Source: Aurantiochytrium sp. KH105 (Eukaryota > Sar > Bigyra > Thraustochytrida > Thraustochytriidae). Taken from it: a stretch of 64,000 bases of DNA. Every line of letters begins with the position of its first letter. The stretch's first letter is position 1. The translations under genes and the position numbers were made by a program. Shown here one piece after another: positions 19,435-28,402 of the stretch. The stretch lies in assembly GCA_003116975.1 (NCBI GenBank), contig BGKB01000162.1:62001-126000 (forward strand). The letters run 5' to 3'. The notes under the pieces were generated by a model, which saw nothing but the letters and a program-made list of their open reading frames with translations, had not been told where the DNA came from and made no database searches.

Positions 19435-21843
19435 TCAAGCAGTTTGGGGATAATACTTTTTAGCATAGCCGCGAAAAAGCTCGGGAACCTGTGAGAGACG
19501 GTTGAGAAGGGCCATCTTTGTGGCCTCGGGTCCCGTGATGTCAAAGAACCTTTCATCTTCATCGACCACACGACGATCGACCACCTTGATGCCAGCACAC
19601 GAAATGTCAAAAAAGGCAGCGAAGCGACTACCGCCAGTTTGATTGCTAATGCGATCAAGGACCTCTGGACAACGCTCGTAGCCAATAAAGACGGTATGCG
19701 TTGCAATGCCGGCATTTACTGCAGCTCGAATTTGCCGCTCCAAGGAAAGGTCCCCAAGAGTTGGTTCACCATCCGTGATGAAAAGAATATGCTGGTCACA
19801 AGACCTCGCGCGTCCACTGCTTGTCATTTGGCCGCGCCGTTTCATGATTCCTGCGCGGCTGAACTCTTCGAGAGCCATGTCAAATGCTGCTTCGTAATTG
19901 GTCATACCAGAGCATGAGACCTCACCCGAACGCTGAAGCAGAGCCTCGTACTCGCGCGTAAAGAACTTGCCCTTGCTGCCAAAGGCGCGAGCGTCGGAGT
20001 CGAATTCGGCATATCCGACACGCATGTGTTTGCGTTGCGCAAGCTCAATAACCCGCGAGCACACTAGCGAGCACCAGTCTGCCCAGATGCCCTCCATCGA
20101 GGCCGAAGTGTCTCGAAGAATTACAAGACGGCCACCTGCACCAATACGCGTACGGCGTTGAGCGCGAGGAAGGTGCGGAGACGGGCTATCGAACCACCGT
20201 GCAAGGTCCGTGCCATCCGCATCAGTCATGGACGAAAGACGCTCTCCCGAGGTCCATCCGCGAGGAGCCCCACCCGGATGAGTCTCTTCGTTTGCGGCGC
20301 CGCGATCAATGTTACCACGCAGGGATCGCATGATTGGCTCGATGTTGTAGGTTCCGAGGCCCGCGTCGAACGCAGGTTTGCGTTCAGGCCGCCATTGGGC
20401 CTGCTCGGCGCCTTTGCTTGCTCGTTCTTCGAGTTTAAGCTTGTGAGCCCCTGGGCCACCGCCCTCGCTGCTAGCGTCCGATTTATTCTGGCCACTAGGG
20501 TCTTCACATGGGGGGCGATCCTCCTTTGCGGTTGGTGACTTCGTCGAGGCCCCCGGGTTCTTTGCATCGGGAGACGACTTCGGGTTCTCATCGGAAGTAT
20601 CGCCCGAATCGTCGCCGGGGACCTGAGCCGGAGATGGTGACGAGGGTGGCGTGCTTTCCTCGTAGTCGCGAAGTACAATATCAATGATCTCATCCATCTT
20701 GTCTTGTACATTTTCCGGAACACGAAATGTTGTGAGGAAGCGGAGCACGCGGAGATCATTTGGTACACAACGATCTCTGCCATCTAGAACTGCGTTGGCT
20801 TTCATCACACGCACAGCCTTGACTAAAAAGGTGCGATCGGAAAGCAGCGAGTTTGACTCGTCAAGCCTGTACTTGCTACGAAGAGTACGCAGAAACGTAA
20901 GTAGCACTTGCTTGGACGGTTCACCCAATACTACACATGGGACGAGTTTGCATGCCTCTTCAAGCGTCTCACGGCCGATGCGGCGCACCCTGCGGTCTTC
21001 CACATCGGCCTGTGAAAGACCGTAGAGATCGATCACACGTTCTGCTGATTCCCAATCGTCGCCCTGAACGAGTCCGTTCGCACGCACTTGCAACGTGAAG
21101 CGATCGAGGTTGGCTGGATCAAGCGGTTCGGCAAAGTAAGCATCGTCCGTGGCCGGATTACTGCTCGCAATCGCAGAGTACAAAGGTAGTTTGTCCTTGG
21201 AAGAACCGAACTTGCGCTCGTTAAGGATGCGCAACAACACATTCAAAGCTTCGCCTGGGGCTCGACTGATGTCATCGAGAACACAGATTTCGCTCGTAAG
21301 GATACCGCCAGGGATGATGTCCTGCCGAATGACCTCGCCGCCCGTGGCTTCGTCCCTGTCGCGCACAATGACGCTATCACCAACGAGCTCTGCAAGACGC
21401 GTGTCGCGGTGCATCTGGTACATGAAGACCTCGAGACCGGTGCTTTCGCTGATGATTTCGGACATCATGGTCTTGGCAACGCCCGGCGGGCCTTCAAGAT
21501 AGACGTGCTCTTTGGCAAGAAGGCCGAGCAGCATGGCCTCTTTAACGTCTTTATGGCCAACGACATGCTCGTCCAGAGATACTCTCAGGGTTTGCAAATC
21601 TTTGGCAACATCTTTGAGGCTGAACTGTTGCTGCTGGTCCTCGTAGCCTTTCTTGCAAGTCTTTTGCGGACGTTTTCCACAGGCTTTTTGCCTTGAGGTC
21701 TCAGTATTTTGTGATGAAAACGCCCGTGCAGCCTCGGGAATCGCCGTCGCCGGTTTCGGCCGCACCAGAATCACTGCGGCGAGTCTCCTCCGCGTTGAGG
21801 CCAGCGACGCCCTCGCCAGTACGGGTGTGGCCCGGCCAAACAT
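19435..21843 (-). CDS. Mitochondrial MoxR-type AAA+ ATPase fused to a VWA domain, copy A
   Basis: The ATG at 21843 gives 802 residues. The first 45 are Arg/Ala/Ser-rich with no acidic residue before position 37, a good mitochondrial presequence. The MoxR AAA+ domain follows: Walker A GPPGVAKT (118-125), Walker B CVLDDIS, and sensor region SSNPATDD. A Pro/Ser/Asp-rich linker separates it from a C-terminal von Willebrand A domain with a MIDAS, DTSAS at 578, the distal Thr in SGMTNYEAAF and the Asp in FITDGE. In bacteria these two parts are usually separate partners (RavA-ViaA, CbbQ-CbbO, NorQ-NorD) that remodel metalloenzymes. Here they are one polypeptide, so a mitochondrial metalloenzyme or complex-maturation role is inferred. 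An upstream in-frame extension exists but the presequence favours this start. A tandem paralogue lies 733 bp upstream. Confidence 0.88.
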   Translation of the reverse strand: MFGRATPVLARASLASTRRRLAAVILVRPKPATAIPEAARAFSSQNTETSRQKACGKRPQKTCKKGYEDQQQQFSLKDVAKDLQTLRVSLDEHVVGHKDVKEAMLLGLLAKEHVYLEGPPGVAKTMMSEIISESTGLEVFMYQMHRDTRLAELVGDSVIVRDRDEATGGEVIRQDIIPGGILTSEICVLDDISRAPGEALNVLLRILNERKFGSSKDKLPLYSAIASSNPATDDAYFAEPLDPANLDRFTLQVRANGLVQGDDWESAERVIDLYGLSQADVEDRRVRRIGRETLEEACKLVPCVVLGEPSKQVLLTFLRTLRSKYRLDESNSLLSDRTFLVKAVRVMKANAVLDGRDRCVPNDLRVLRFLTTFRVPENVQDKMDEIIDIVLRDYEESTPPSSPSPAQVPGDDSGDTSDENPKSSPDAKNPGASTKSPTAKEDRPPCEDPSGQNKSDASSEGGGPGAHKLKLEERASKGAEQAQWRPERKPAFDAGLGTYNIEPIMRSLRGNIDRGAANEETHPGGAPRGWTSGERLSSMTDADGTDLARWFDSPSPHLPRAQRRTRIGAGGRLVILRDTSASMEGIWADWCSLVCSRVIELAQRKHMRVGYAEFDSDARAFGSKGKFFTREYEALLQRSGEVSCSGMTNYEAAFDMALEEFSRAGIMKRRGQMTSSGRARSCDQHILFITDGEPTLGDLSLERQIRAAVNAGIATHTVFIGYERCPEVLDRISNQTGGSRFAAFFDISCAGIKVVDRRVVDEDERFFDITGPEATKMALLNRLSQVPELFRGYAKKYYPQTA

Positions 21844-22576
21844 GGTCGTCCGAGGCGAAGCGGTGCTTCGCGACGCGAGCAAGATCCTCGTCCTCTGTTC
21901 TTCTGCGCGCGCGTACTCTCGCCTTGCCTCGCCTCGCCTCGAGCTCGGGACGGTCTTGTCTCGGGCGCGGTTGTCTTGCTTGCGTGTGTTGTACCGCGTT
22001 CCCAAAGACGATGACGCTGCTCGGGCCGCCACTCAACCCGGACGCGCGCGCGAGGAGGCCGACGCCCCCTTGCCGCAGGCCGGGCTGGCGACCTCGCTCG
22101 CGAGGGAAGGGCGCGGGACTTGCTGTTCTGCGGCGCCAAGATGGCTCCGGCGGCGGCACCTGCAGGCGAAGAGGCTTCGGAGCCGCCGCAGGAACGCGCC
22201 AATTTCACACGGAGGGACGCCTTGTGGTACTAGGCTACTAGTACCACAATGTGGAAGCGGCGCATGTGCTCCAGGCCGGCCATGCCGTGGGGATCGGTTA
22301 GGTGGCATAGAAGTGAGAAGGACGTGCGGACACGGTGGCAGCGGCGATGACGGTATGGTTGCCTTGTGTTGATGATTGCGATCTACATGCGATGATGATG
22401 GTAGGAAAAAATTATCGTCGACTGCTGCAGCAAACGCCAGACTAAGTTATCTTGACTTGTTCATGAAAACGTCTACGTCTGTGACATCGAACATCCTTTA
22501 ATGTTCGATGCACTTCACCATGGTGTGTGGCGGGTGTATGAATACTAGCTTGTCTAAAAATCTAATTCATCTGGCT
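21844..22576. other. Spacer between tandem MoxR-VWA genes
   Basis: The spacer holds the GC-rich leader of copy A, then AT-richer sequence with a perfect inverted repeat (22485-22510) downstream of copy B. No gene is seen. Confidence 0.6.
22485..22510 (-). other. Perfect 10-bp stem-loop 3' of MoxR-VWA copy B
   Basis: CATCGAACAT and its exact reverse complement are separated by a 6-nt loop. The hairpin lies about 67 nt past the stop codon of copy B on the minus strand and could act in 3'-end formation or transcript stability; no function is shown. Confidence 0.5.
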
Positions 22577-25012
22577 TTACGGTTGCGGGTAAAACTTTTC
22601 CGTGTAGCGGCGGAAAAGCGCGGGAATGTGCGAGAGGCGATTGAGGGTCGCCATCTCGGCGGCCTCGGGGCCGTTGGCGTCGAAAAATCGATCGTTTTCA
22701 TCAACGATCCGACGATCGACAACCTTGACGCCTGCGCAATGAATGTCAAAGAAGGCGGCAAAGCGGCTCCCGCCAGTCTGAGTGCTAATGTGATCCAAGA
22801 CTTCCGGACAGCGCTCGTACCCAATGAATACGGTGTGAGTCGCGATCCCGGCGTCCACCGCACTTTGAACCTGATTGCGGAGACGCACATCCCCGCTCGT
22901 TGGCTTGCCGTCCGTGATAAACAGTATGTGCTGATCGCAAGGTCTTGCACGGCCCACTCCCGTGCCGGCATTAGTGCGGCGCGCCATGCCTCCGGCACGA
23001 TCAAACTCCTCGAGGGCAAGATTAAAGGCAGCCTCGTAGTTGGTCTTGCCCGAGCAAGTAACCTCGCCTGCTCGCTGCATCAGCGCACCGTACTCGCGCG
23101 TAAAAAACTTGCCATTTTCCCAGAACGCCTGGACATCCGTGTCGAATTCGGCGTACCCAACGCGCATGCGTTTGCGCCGCGCAAGATCGATGACACGCGA
23201 ACATACGAGCGAGCACCAATCGGCCCAAATACCTTCCATCGAAGCCGAAGTATCTCGCAAAATGATAAGACGGCCACCAGCCCCGACTCGCGTGCGACGA
23301 TGGGAGCGTGGAAGCCGTGGAGATGGCATGTCGAACCAGCATGCAAGGTCCGTCGTGTCCGATTCCGATATTGACGAGAGACGCTCCCCTGGACTCCACC
23401 CGCGAGGGGATCCACCCGAATGAAGCTGGTCGTTCGCCGCGCCGCGGTCGATATTTCCTCGAAGAGATCGCATGATTGGCTCAATATTGTGCGTGCCAAG
23501 GTCCATGTTCAGCGAACGCTGACGCTCGGGCCTACGCTGCGTCTGACCTGGGCTTCCGCTTTCCTCATTTTCCTGCGTCCGCATCTGCGGTTCGCCATCT
23601 TCGCCCTGCGTATCATTGTGATCATTGGCGCCGCTCGATTCGTCAGGGACATCGTGCTGCTTCGACGAAGCAGATTCGTCCGTTTCCTGCTGTCCATTCT
23701 CATCGGGGCTCTCTGCACCACTCGGTGGGGCATTATCCGATGCACGTGGTGAACTCCCCTTTGGCGAGTCGTCATTGCTTCCCATATCGGGGGACGACTT
23801 AGAATCTGGAAATGCTTCGCCGTCGGGTCCACCTGAGTCGTCGCCAGGATTTTGCGGAGGAGGTGAGATGGGTGGTGTGGTCTCTTCGTAATCGCGAATC
23901 ACTGCATCGATGATCTCATCAATCTTGTCCTGCACACCCTCCGGAACACGAAATGTTGTTAGGTAACGAAGCACATAGAGATCTCTTGGCTCGCAGCGAT
24001 ATCTGCCGTGCAGAACGGCGTTCGCTTTCATTACACGCACGGCCTTGACCAAAAAGGTGCGATCGGAAAGCAGCGAGTTTGACTCGTCGAGTCTAAATTG
24101 ACTCCGAAGAATCCGCAAGAGAGAGAGAAGAACTTGCTTTGGGGGCTCACCCAATAGAACGTATGGAACGAGGTCGCACGCCTCTTCGAGCGTCTCGCGG
24201 CCAATGCGACGCACGCTGCGGTCTTCCACGTCAGCTTGCGAAAGACCGTAGAGATCGATCACACGTTCTGCCGATTCCCAATCATTGTTTTGCACCAGTC
24301 CGTTTGCGCGCACCTGCAGCGTAAAACGATCGAGATTGGCAGGGTCAAGCGGTTCGGCAAAGTAGGCATCATCTGTGGCCGGATTACTGCTCGCAATCGC
24401 AGAGTACAAAGGTAGTTTGTCGGGGGAGGTACCGAACTTGCGTTCGTTGAGGATGCGCAACAATACATTCAAAGCTTCGCCTGGAGCTCGACTGATGTCA
24501 TCGAGAACACAGATTTCGCTCGTAAGGATACCGCCCGGAATGATGTCCTGCCGAATGACCTCGCCGCCGGTGGTCGCGTCACGGTCGCGCACAATGACGC
24601 TATCGCCTACGAGCTCCGCAAGACGCGTGTCGCGGTGCATTTGATACATGAAGACCTCGAGACCGGTGCTTTCGCTGATGATTTCGGACATCATGGTCTT
24701 GGCAACGCCCGGCGGGCCTTCGAGGTAGACGTGCTCTTTGGCAAGAAGGCCGAGCAGCATAGCCTTTTTAACGTCATTATGACCAATGACATGCTCGTCC
24801 AGAGAAACTCGCAAGGTTTGCAGATTCTTGGAAACGTCCTCGAGAGCAAGAAGTCTCTCTGCAAGACCTTTTTCCCTGAACCCTTTTCCAGTATCGCGCT
24901 TTTGTGCAAGTCCTCGTGTCGCAAACGGTGCACGTAAGGCATTTCTCCAAACTAGCATCTTTGCCTGTTGCCGTCTGAAGGCGACCTTGGGCGTCGAAAC
25001 TCGGGGCAACAT
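22577..25012 (-). CDS. Mitochondrial MoxR-type AAA+ ATPase fused to a VWA domain, copy B
   Basis: The ATG at 25012 gives 811 residues in the same order as copy A: a basic presequence (MLPRVSTPKVAFRRQQAK), the AAA+ domain with GPPGVAKT and CVLDDIS, a longer Ser/Asp/Gln-rich linker, and a VWA domain with DTSAS, SGKTNYEAAF and FITDGK. The AAA+ and VWA domains are nearly identical in protein sequence to copy A, while presequence and linker have diverged freely. One stretch of roughly 70 bp (around 21426-21495 in A and 24654-24723 in B) is identical at DNA level, including silent sites, which hints at gene conversion. Both copies keep all nucleotide- and metal-binding residues, so both look functional; they could form a mixed hexamer. 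The target enzyme is unknown. Confidence 0.88.
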   Translation of the reverse strand: MLPRVSTPKVAFRRQQAKMLVWRNALRAPFATRGLAQKRDTGKGFREKGLAERLLALEDVSKNLQTLRVSLDEHVIGHNDVKKAMLLGLLAKEHVYLEGPPGVAKTMMSEIISESTGLEVFMYQMHRDTRLAELVGDSVIVRDRDATTGGEVIRQDIIPGGILTSEICVLDDISRAPGEALNVLLRILNERKFGTSPDKLPLYSAIASSNPATDDAYFAEPLDPANLDRFTLQVRANGLVQNNDWESAERVIDLYGLSQADVEDRSVRRIGRETLEEACDLVPYVLLGEPPKQVLLSLLRILRSQFRLDESNSLLSDRTFLVKAVRVMKANAVLHGRYRCEPRDLYVLRYLTTFRVPEGVQDKIDEIIDAVIRDYEETTPPISPPPQNPGDDSGGPDGEAFPDSKSSPDMGSNDDSPKGSSPRASDNAPPSGAESPDENGQQETDESASSKQHDVPDESSGANDHNDTQGEDGEPQMRTQENEESGSPGQTQRRPERQRSLNMDLGTHNIEPIMRSLRGNIDRGAANDQLHSGGSPRGWSPGERLSSISESDTTDLACWFDMPSPRLPRSHRRTRVGAGGRLIILRDTSASMEGIWADWCSLVCSRVIDLARRKRMRVGYAEFDTDVQAFWENGKFFTREYGALMQRAGEVTCSGKTNYEAAFNLALEEFDRAGGMARRTNAGTGVGRARPCDQHILFITDGKPTSGDVRLRNQVQSAVDAGIATHTVFIGYERCPEVLDHISTQTGGSRFAAFFDIHCAGVKVVDRRIVDENDRFFDANGPEAAEMATLNRLSHIPALFRRYTEKFYPQP

Positions 25013-25413
25013 GTCGCCAACGTGACCAAGCAAGCTTCCTCCCGCTTCTGGGCGTCCTTGCCAGCGTCTAGACCGCAGCCAGACCCGAGGTCTAGTGCTC
25101 AAAGAACTTGGAGTCTACTGCTCGCGCAAGTCGCGCAACATTACTCGCTCGCTCCATCGCAATCGTCTCAAATGTGCCGTTTCGCAAGGGCCACATTCGT
25201 GGACGTGTGAGGCTCGTAGATGATCTCTCTCCTACGCAGCGAGCGACACCTCCAAGAGCAACAACGCCTGGGCAGATCCTCGACGCCTGAGACGCCGCCG
25301 AAGAGCCTTTGGCTGCGCGCGAGACTGGGACGCTCGTGCGGAGAGCCCGTGCCGAACGCGAGCGCTCGAGAGCAGCCGAAATCTTCGAGAAAAGGGGCGC
25401 AGACAAAGAGAAG
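25013..25413. other. Divergent promoter region
   Basis: These 401 bp separate the start of MoxR-VWA copy B and the Exo84-like start. The frame of the latter is open upstream but has no ATG before 25414. No other gene is seen. Confidence 0.6.
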
Positions 25414-28233
25414 ATGGTGGCACTAACCAAGGTCTCCGTGTCGAGGTCGACTCCTGCCGCGGGGACAGCGGCCGCTGGACAGCTAGGAACGCAGCAGACG
25501 GGCGACGCGGCGGGAAGACGCGTGGCGTCGAGTCTTGATGACTTTGCAGACGAACTGGATCCGGAACTGGAGGTGTTTAGCACGAAAGGGTTCGACACCA
25601 AGGCTTTTACAAGGTCGTTCTACGAACAACACACGGAGGCGCAAGCCAAGACATTTTGCCTGCAATTGCTCGAACAACGAGGTAAAGCGAGCGACCTCTT
25701 GCAACGCAAGGTCTTTCGACATTATCCGAAGTTTATCGAGTCTGCCTCCGACCTGCGCAAAATGGATGCTGGGCTCTCTGAGCTGCGTCGCGGCCTCGGC
25801 AAGACGGAGTTTGTCTTGCAGAGTATTCAGGTAGCAGCGAGCAACCTCGAGCGACTGCGTACCTTTGAAGAAAAACGTCTCGAAATTGCCCATCGTCGCG
25901 AAAAGGAAAGGCGTAAGCTTGTCAAGCTTTCCAGCGTCGCAGGCTCAGCATCGGCCGACGAGATGCAAAACTCTGCTACAAATAGTGGCCTAGGTCGCAG
26001 CAATGGCGCGGCACAAGGAGGGAGCAGACTCGACACTGAAGCACTGGCCGCATCCTTGGAGGTATCGCGGTTCAAGAAGGTGCAATCACTTTACAGCGAT
26101 GCGTCCTTTCCTCTGGCCTGGCTCATTGAGGCACCAGACAAACTTCGTCTTTTGCTCCACAGCGAGGCCTATGAGGATGCTGTGGCTCTTGTCAACCGCG
26201 TCCGCAAGGTTGACGTGGACAAGTTTCAGAGTGATCTTGAGGCCAAGTTGCAAAACGGCGAGCAAGTCGACACGTATATGTTGGACGAGAAGCTCTGGGC
26301 ACTTTACTACGCGATCCGCATCGTCGAAGAGGAGGCTGAGAGCTTTTTAGACGAGCTACTCCAGCTTTTGGAGCGAAACCAGCCTCGTCTCGGCGGCAGG
26401 GTTCTCGCCGATGGAAAGAGTTCCAAGACGCAGAAACAGCAGCAGCAGCAATTTGCAAGGCATCCCGTGGAGCTCATTTCCGCGCTGGGTCAACCGGTAG
26501 TAGCCTGTCGCGGCTACCTACGAGGGCGTCGTCGGTTTATTCGCGAGGTTTCGGACGAGGTCATTTACGGCCCGCTTGCCACCGAGCCTGAACAGTGCAT
26601 TCTCGAGCTCGCGCAGGGCGTTTTTGGCGCAATTCTGGAAACAAGCATGGAGTTCCGGAGTCTTTTCGCCGAAACGCAGGCACGTTCCAAGTCCAACTCG
26701 AACAATGGCGCCAAGGTCGACGCTGTGAATGCGGTCCCAGACACCTTGCAACCTCTTTTTGTGGTCTGGGCGCATGAAGAAGCAACACGATTTTGCACAA
26801 ATTTTGTACGCTTTCTAATTCCAGGATTTCAGGAAAGCTCTAGTGCGGGTACTGGCGGCATGACATCTTACGAACTCGATCTCTACGATGACGCAACCGT
26901 GGATGACGAAGAGCGGGAGCTTTTACTTGGGGATGACCTCAATGCGCTGGCGATGAAAGGCATTCCCTTTGCTTCCGAAAAGGGCGGTCTGGAATCACAC
27001 GTATCCCTGAGCAGCGCGCAGTGGACGAGTTTGGGAACTTGCTTGCGTTGGAGTTTGCTGCTGTGCAGACGCTTAGAAAAGGAGGATGTGCCACTGAGCT
27101 TTGTGCTCGCGCGGCAGCTGGGCGGTCCCCTCCTCTCCGCAGTGAATGCGCTGTTTGCCAACGCAGAGAAGGCGCTTCGAACGCAGCTGCGTCGCGAGAC
27201 TTGGCAAGCGGAGCAGCTCCGTGTAGAGGGTCGAATTGCGAACGAGGAGGCTGGCCTCACACTCACCGCCAGCGGTCAAACGGCGTACTCTGTGGTTGGA
27301 ACAATTCTCGAGCGCGTCAAGCAGATCTACAAGAGGAGCTACGCGACACGTACCGCGACCCTCGAGGCACGAATTGTCGAAGGCCTTGTGGGCTTGCTGG
27401 GCGTTTACTTGGACAATCTGGTTCATGCTGCCGGAGCCTGGCCGGCCAAGCTCGATGGCTCACGAGACAAATTCGAAGAGTTTATTCTGGCCCAATCGCG
27501 GCGTGGGGAATCCTATCAAGGTATTTGCACCAAGATTGAGCGACCTCTCACATATCGTGAAAAACGTTGCGTGACGATTCTCATGAGTGGTCCGTATTCA
27601 AACGCGCAGCTGCTGGGCATGATCGCGGACGCTCTCTATGTTTCGACAGATCTTAGCACGCGCGCCGTGGAGAATTTTGAGAAACTCTTTAAGCGTCGCG
27701 TTCGCACGCTGCGCAAATTCCTTTCAAGCGTGCGTTCGTTGGACAATGATGAGTCTCCATGGCGCATGCTTTGCGATGCTTTTGTGACACGGAACGCAAA
27801 CAGTTTTCTCGAGGACGTGTTGCAGTGGAGTCAGTTCAATTACAGTTCTGGCCAGCGGGTCGACGCAGTCCAAGAGGATCGCGCCGCAGTCAGTCCGAAC
27901 TTTGAACGCCTTGCCAACGTCCTTGCGGACCTGAAAAACCTGGGCACCAAGATTCTTGGAGGCCATTCCTGCGCACTTGACATGGTTGCTTCGATTGTGG
28001 AACACATGATCGATAAGCTTGAGGCCGATGGGATGCCCTCTGCGATCTTTGGTCCTGTCGACGGCCCTACCAACAGCAAGCGTCTTGCAGCGGACTTGCA
28101 CCTCCTTTTGCAACTTCCACAGACTCTTTTGCAGAGGCAACCTTCTGAAGAGGCGACAGCCAAGGTAGAAAGCATCCTGCAAAAGACGGGGGCTTACGCA
28201 GCCCTTGCCCGGCCGGCAGCAAAGCAAGGGTGA
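25414..28233 (+). CDS. EXO84: Exocyst subunit Exo84/EXOC8-like
   Basis: The ATG at 25414 (AAGATGG) gives 939 residues. After a short variable N-terminus, residues about 57-135 match the Vps51/Exo84 N-terminal helical region: FDTKAFTRSFYEQH, then LLQRKVFRHYPKFIES and ASDLRKMDAGLSELRRGL. The remainder is almost wholly alpha-helical without membrane segments, with a Gln-rich insertion near residue 350, as expected of the rod-like CATCHR tethering subunits. Exo84 belongs to the octameric exocyst, which tethers secretory vesicles to the plasma membrane. A PH domain, present in animal EXOC8, is not obvious here. Other helical-rod tethers (COG, GARP) are the alternatives, but the N-terminal block favours Exo84. 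It converges with the MKKS-like gene, leaving 169 bp between stops. Confidence 0.65.
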   Translation: MVALTKVSVSRSTPAAGTAAAGQLGTQQTGDAAGRRVASSLDDFADELDPELEVFSTKGFDTKAFTRSFYEQHTEAQAKTFCLQLLEQRGKASDLLQRKVFRHYPKFIESASDLRKMDAGLSELRRGLGKTEFVLQSIQVAASNLERLRTFEEKRLEIAHRREKERRKLVKLSSVAGSASADEMQNSATNSGLGRSNGAAQGGSRLDTEALAASLEVSRFKKVQSLYSDASFPLAWLIEAPDKLRLLLHSEAYEDAVALVNRVRKVDVDKFQSDLEAKLQNGEQVDTYMLDEKLWALYYAIRIVEEEAESFLDELLQLLERNQPRLGGRVLADGKSSKTQKQQQQQFARHPVELISALGQPVVACRGYLRGRRRFIREVSDEVIYGPLATEPEQCILELAQGVFGAILETSMEFRSLFAETQARSKSNSNNGAKVDAVNAVPDTLQPLFVVWAHEEATRFCTNFVRFLIPGFQESSSAGTGGMTSYELDLYDDATVDDEERELLLGDDLNALAMKGIPFASEKGGLESHVSLSSAQWTSLGTCLRWSLLLCRRLEKEDVPLSFVLARQLGGPLLSAVNALFANAEKALRTQLRRETWQAEQLRVEGRIANEEAGLTLTASGQTAYSVVGTILERVKQIYKRSYATRTATLEARIVEGLVGLLGVYLDNLVHAAGAWPAKLDGSRDKFEEFILAQSRRGESYQGICTKIERPLTYREKRCVTILMSGPYSNAQLLGMIADALYVSTDLSTRAVENFEKLFKRRVRTLRKFLSSVRSLDNDESPWRMLCDAFVTRNANSFLEDVLQWSQFNYSSGQRVDAVQEDRAAVSPNFERLANVLADLKNLGTKILGGHSCALDMVASIVEHMIDKLEADGMPSAIFGPVDGPTNSKRLAADLHLLLQLPQTLLQRQPSEEATAKVESILQKTGAYAALARPAAKQG

Positions 28234-28402
28234 AGGAAAAAGCAGGAGAGAAAGATGTATTTTCCGTCTCTCATCCTGATGATCTTTGTATAGTAAGTTT
28301 AAAAAAGTAGTCTAACCCTTTATATCGTTCGAGAGAGTCAGATATTGATTGATAAATACTCTTGTCAGCTGCAGGCACATCGAGACGCTCAAATTCTTAC
28401 CA

